A stretch of 64,000 nucleotides of DNA from Sphingopyxis sp. HIX (lineage in GTDB: Bacteria; Pseudomonadota; Alphaproteobacteria; Sphingomonadales; Sphingomonadaceae), in NCBI RefSeq assembly GCF_001468285.1, contig NZ_LNSB01000001.1, forward strand, positions 62,001 to 126,000, read 5' to 3'. Position 1 is the stretch's first letter. Every line of letters begins with the position of its first letter. A model generated the notes under the pieces. It worked only from the letters and a program-made list of their open reading frames with translations. It was not told the origin of the DNA and made no database searches. Shown here in pieces: positions 62,186 through 64,000 of this stretch. Both the position numbers and the translations under genes were made by a program.

Positions 62186-63415
62186 ATGACCGACATCCAG
62201 CGCAGCGACGTGATCATTTCCGGCGGCGGGCTCGTCGGGCAGACGCTGGCGCTTGCGCTCGCGCACCACGGGCTGTCCAGCATCACTGTCGATCCCGCCG
62301 ATCCGGTCGCGACGATCGCGCCGGGTTTCGACGGCCGCGCCTCGGCGATCGCCAGCGCGACCTGGCAGATGTTCGAGGTGCTAGGCCTCGCCGATCGCCT
62401 CGCGGGCCACGGCTGCCCGATCCGCGCGATCAAGGTCAGCGACGGCGGCCAATCGGGCGAGCTCGATTTCGAGACCGGCGAGGGCGATCCGGCGCTCGGC
62501 ACGATGATCGAGAACCGCCGATTACGGCTTGTTCTGCGCGATGCCCTCGCCGACGCGCCGCTCGCGAAGCTGATCATGCCCGCGCAAGTGGCCGACCGCC
62601 AGATCGGCCCGCATGGCGTGACGCTGACGCTCGCCGACGGCACGCAGCTTGCAGCGCCGTTGCTGATCGTCGCCGAGGGTCGCCGTTCGCCGACGCGCGA
62701 CGCCGCGGGCTTCAGCATCGCCAACTGGTCCTACCATCATCACGCGATGATCGGCGCGGTGGCGCACAGCAAATCGCACGATCGCGTCGCGCACGAAATC
62801 TTCTTCCCCTCGGGGCCCTTCGCCCTGCTCCCGCTCGTCGACGATGCCGAGGGGCGCCACCGGTCGGCCTTCGTCTGGACCGTCTCGGAAAGGGACGGCC
62901 CCGGCTTCGCCAAGCTCGGCGACCGTGGCTTCACCGCCGAACTCGAAAAGCGCGCCGGCGACCTGCTCGGCACGATGGAGCTCGTCGCGCCGCGGATGAC
63001 CTATCCCTTGGGCTTCCACCACAGCGCGTCGATCGTCGCCGAGCGGCTCGTGCTCGTCGGCGACGCGGCGCACGGCATCCACCCGATCGCGGGGCAGGGG
63101 CTGAACCTCGGCCTCCGCGACGTCGCGGCATTAACCGAAGTGCTCGTCGAGGGCGCCCGTCTCGGCCTCGACCTCGGCGATGCGGCGCTGCTCGCGCGCT
63201 ACCAGCGCTGGCGGGGGCTCGACAGCCTGATGGTCAGCCTCGCGACCGACGGGCTCACCCGGCTGTTCGGCATCCCCGGCCGCACCGCCTCGGCGGTCCG
63301 CCGCGCGGGGCTCGGCGCGGTACAGCAGCTGCCGATGCTCAAGCGCTTCTTCATGGACGAGGCGCGCGGCGAGGCCGGCGACCTGCCGCGCCTGCTCGCG
63401 GGCGCCGAAGTCTAG
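62186..63415 (+). CDS. UbiH/UbiF/VisC-family FAD monooxygenase
   Basis: The 409-residue flavoprotein hydroxylates an aromatic ring, most likely in ubiquinone synthesis. It has the dinucleotide motif GGGLVGQTLA at residues 12-21, a middle DG-type segment ('LLIVAEGRRSPTRDAAGF') and the FAD-ribityl motif LVGDAAHGIHPIAGQGLNLG near residue 290. The ATG at 62186 was chosen because upstream in-frame sequence lies in the inverted repeat. It is divergent from ftsK. Confidence 0.88.
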   Translation: MTDIQRSDVIISGGGLVGQTLALALAHHGLSSITVDPADPVATIAPGFDGRASAIASATWQMFEVLGLADRLAGHGCPIRAIKVSDGGQSGELDFETGEGDPALGTMIENRRLRLVLRDALADAPLAKLIMPAQVADRQIGPHGVTLTLADGTQLAAPLLIVAEGRRSPTRDAAGFSIANWSYHHHAMIGAVAHSKSHDRVAHEIFFPSGPFALLPLVDDAEGRHRSAFVWTVSERDGPGFAKLGDRGFTAELEKRAGDLLGTMELVAPRMTYPLGFHHSASIVAERLVLVGDAAHGIHPIAGQGLNLGLRDVAALTEVLVEGARLGLDLGDAALLARYQRWRGLDSLMVSLATDGLTRLFGIPGRTASAVRRAGLGAVQQLPMLKRFFMDEARGEAGDLPRLLAGAEV

Positions 63416-63429
63416 GTATTTCTACCTAG
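63412..63429. promoter_or_regulatory. CTAGGTA/TACCTAG inverted repeat upstream of the sigma-like gene
   Basis: CTAGGTA (63412-63418) and TACCTAG (63423-63429) flank TTTC. The repeat includes the monooxygenase stop codon and lies 80 bases before the next start. There is no T-run, so an operator is more likely than a terminator. Confidence 0.4.
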
Positions 63430-63509
63430 GGCGGTGGCGCGCGCCCGCTAACCATGACCCCATAGCCTGTTCGGTGCGGCAAGACCGCCGCGCAGCAGGA
63501 GCCGGGACC

Positions 63510-64000
63510 ATGTCGGCGAACAGCGACGCCCTCGAACAGGCGGTGATGGACTGGATCGCCGCGCGCACCGCAAGCGATGCCGAACCCTCGCCGCGCCGCC
63601 GCGCGCAGGCCGACCGCGCTTTCGCGCGCCTCGCCGTTTCTGCCGCCCCGCGCATCCGCTATTTCATCCGCCGCTACGGGCTGGCTTCGGCGTTCGAGGA
63701 TGGCGAACAGGCCTGCGCGATCGCGCTCCACCGCGCGGCGCAAAGCTATGACCCGCGCCGCGCCGCCTTCACCACGCATATGAACTGGCAGATCCGCGCC
63801 GAATTGCAGGCGCTGCGCCATCGCCTGCATGGCGACCAGCGCCGCGCGCCGCACCGGCTTGCTGCCGAAACATTGTCGCTCGACGATCCGGCGATCCTCG
63901 ACCGGCTCGTCGATCCCGATGCCGAGCTCGCGGCGGAGGAGCGTGCATCGGACTATCTCGCCGGGCGCCTAGCTGACCGGCTCGCCGACGACTGGGCGCG
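63510..64000 (+). CDS. Sigma-70-family-like protein, N-terminal part; cut by window end
   Basis: 163 codons are visible and the frame is open to the end of the window. Residues about 50-105 resemble sigma-70 region 2 ('FEDGEQACAIALHRAAQSYDPR' split by variable residues, then AAFTTHMNWQIRAELQALRHR, like the core-binding and -10-recognising helices). A classic region 1.2 is not evident. The ATG at 63510 follows CAGGAGC. It could be an alternative sigma factor or a divergent relative; the region 4 needed to decide is not in view. Confidence 0.65.
   Translation, partial: MSANSDALEQAVMDWIAARTASDAEPSPRRRAQADRAFARLAVSAAPRIRYFIRRYGLASAFEDGEQACAIALHRAAQSYDPRRAAFTTHMNWQIRAELQALRHRLHGDQRRAPHRLAAETLSLDDPAILDRLVDPDAELAAEERASDYLAGRLADRLADDWA

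Noticed and set aside
1..64000. CRISPR arrays, insertion sequences, prophage genes or rRNA
   Set aside because: I saw no regular repeat-spacer array, transposase, phage structural gene or rRNA sequence in the window.

Overview
The window looks like the chromosome of a high-GC aerobic alphaproteobacterium of the order Sphingomonadales, most like Sphingopyxis. This rests on the GC-rich codon usage, the TonB-dependent receptors paired with catabolic enzymes, a short PutA next to an Lrp-type regulator, the ftsK-lolA-xth-ribA neighbourhood, and long 'GCAAAGACGCAAAG'-type inverted repeats between genes. No whole-genome comparison could be run, so the genus is an inference.

Layout. (1) 1-9.1 kb is a defence island: the C-terminal part of a DrmD-like SNF2 helicase, a 1500-aa adenine methyltransferase resembling the DISARM class 1 enzyme, a Rad50-like ATPase with a zinc-hook motif, and an HNH nuclease, all tightly coupled. 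(2) 9.1-11.1 kb is sparse, with a small unknown gene, an XRE regulator and a zinc-ribbon membrane protein. (3) 11.1-22.7 kb is an ester-degrading region: three paralogous Tat-exported alpha/beta hydrolases, a TetR repressor, a TonB-dependent receptor, a type-B carboxylesterase, an MFS transporter and a phosphosulfolactate-synthase homologue. A shared 22-bp operator-like sequence lies upstream of the hydrolase operon and of the receptor. (4) At 22.9-23.0 kb a tRNA-Gly(CCC) gene is cut off after its anticodon arm beside an AT-rich stretch, next to a tRNA-Thr(CGT) that is one base short in the T-stem. This looks like the edge of an integrated island covering the left part of the window.

(5) 23.1-32.6 kb holds a receptor-P450-AraC-alcohol dehydrogenase-aldehyde dehydrogenase operon on the minus strand and, divergently, a pair of acyl-CoA dehydrogenases. 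Together these could oxidise a hydrophobic substrate from hydroxylation to an acid and on to an enoyl-CoA. (6) 32.6-38.9 kb is amino-acid metabolism (PutA with an Lrp regulator, glutamate dehydrogenase) and a CcmI-like cytochrome c assembly protein. (7) 38.9-48.8 kb is the most unusual region: a compact operon for a five-haem cytochrome, a lipoprotein with two HbpS/GlcG-like domains, a 655-aa predicted outer-membrane barrel, and a 1444-aa protein joining ten CxxCH haem sites to a C-terminal LVIVD-type beta-propeller. It resembles a porin-cytochrome electron conduit but matches no system I can name.

(8) 48.8-64 kb is housekeeping: an acetyltransferase, a small EF-Tu-domain-like protein coupled to the Rsh (p)ppGpp enzyme, a glycosyltransferase, a secreted protein with an HxlR regulator, a LytS/LytTR-type two-component system, ribA, xth, lolA, ftsK, a UbiH-family monooxygenase and the start of a sigma-70-like gene cut by the window end. 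Long inverted repeats fill most of the larger intergenic gaps from 30 kb on.
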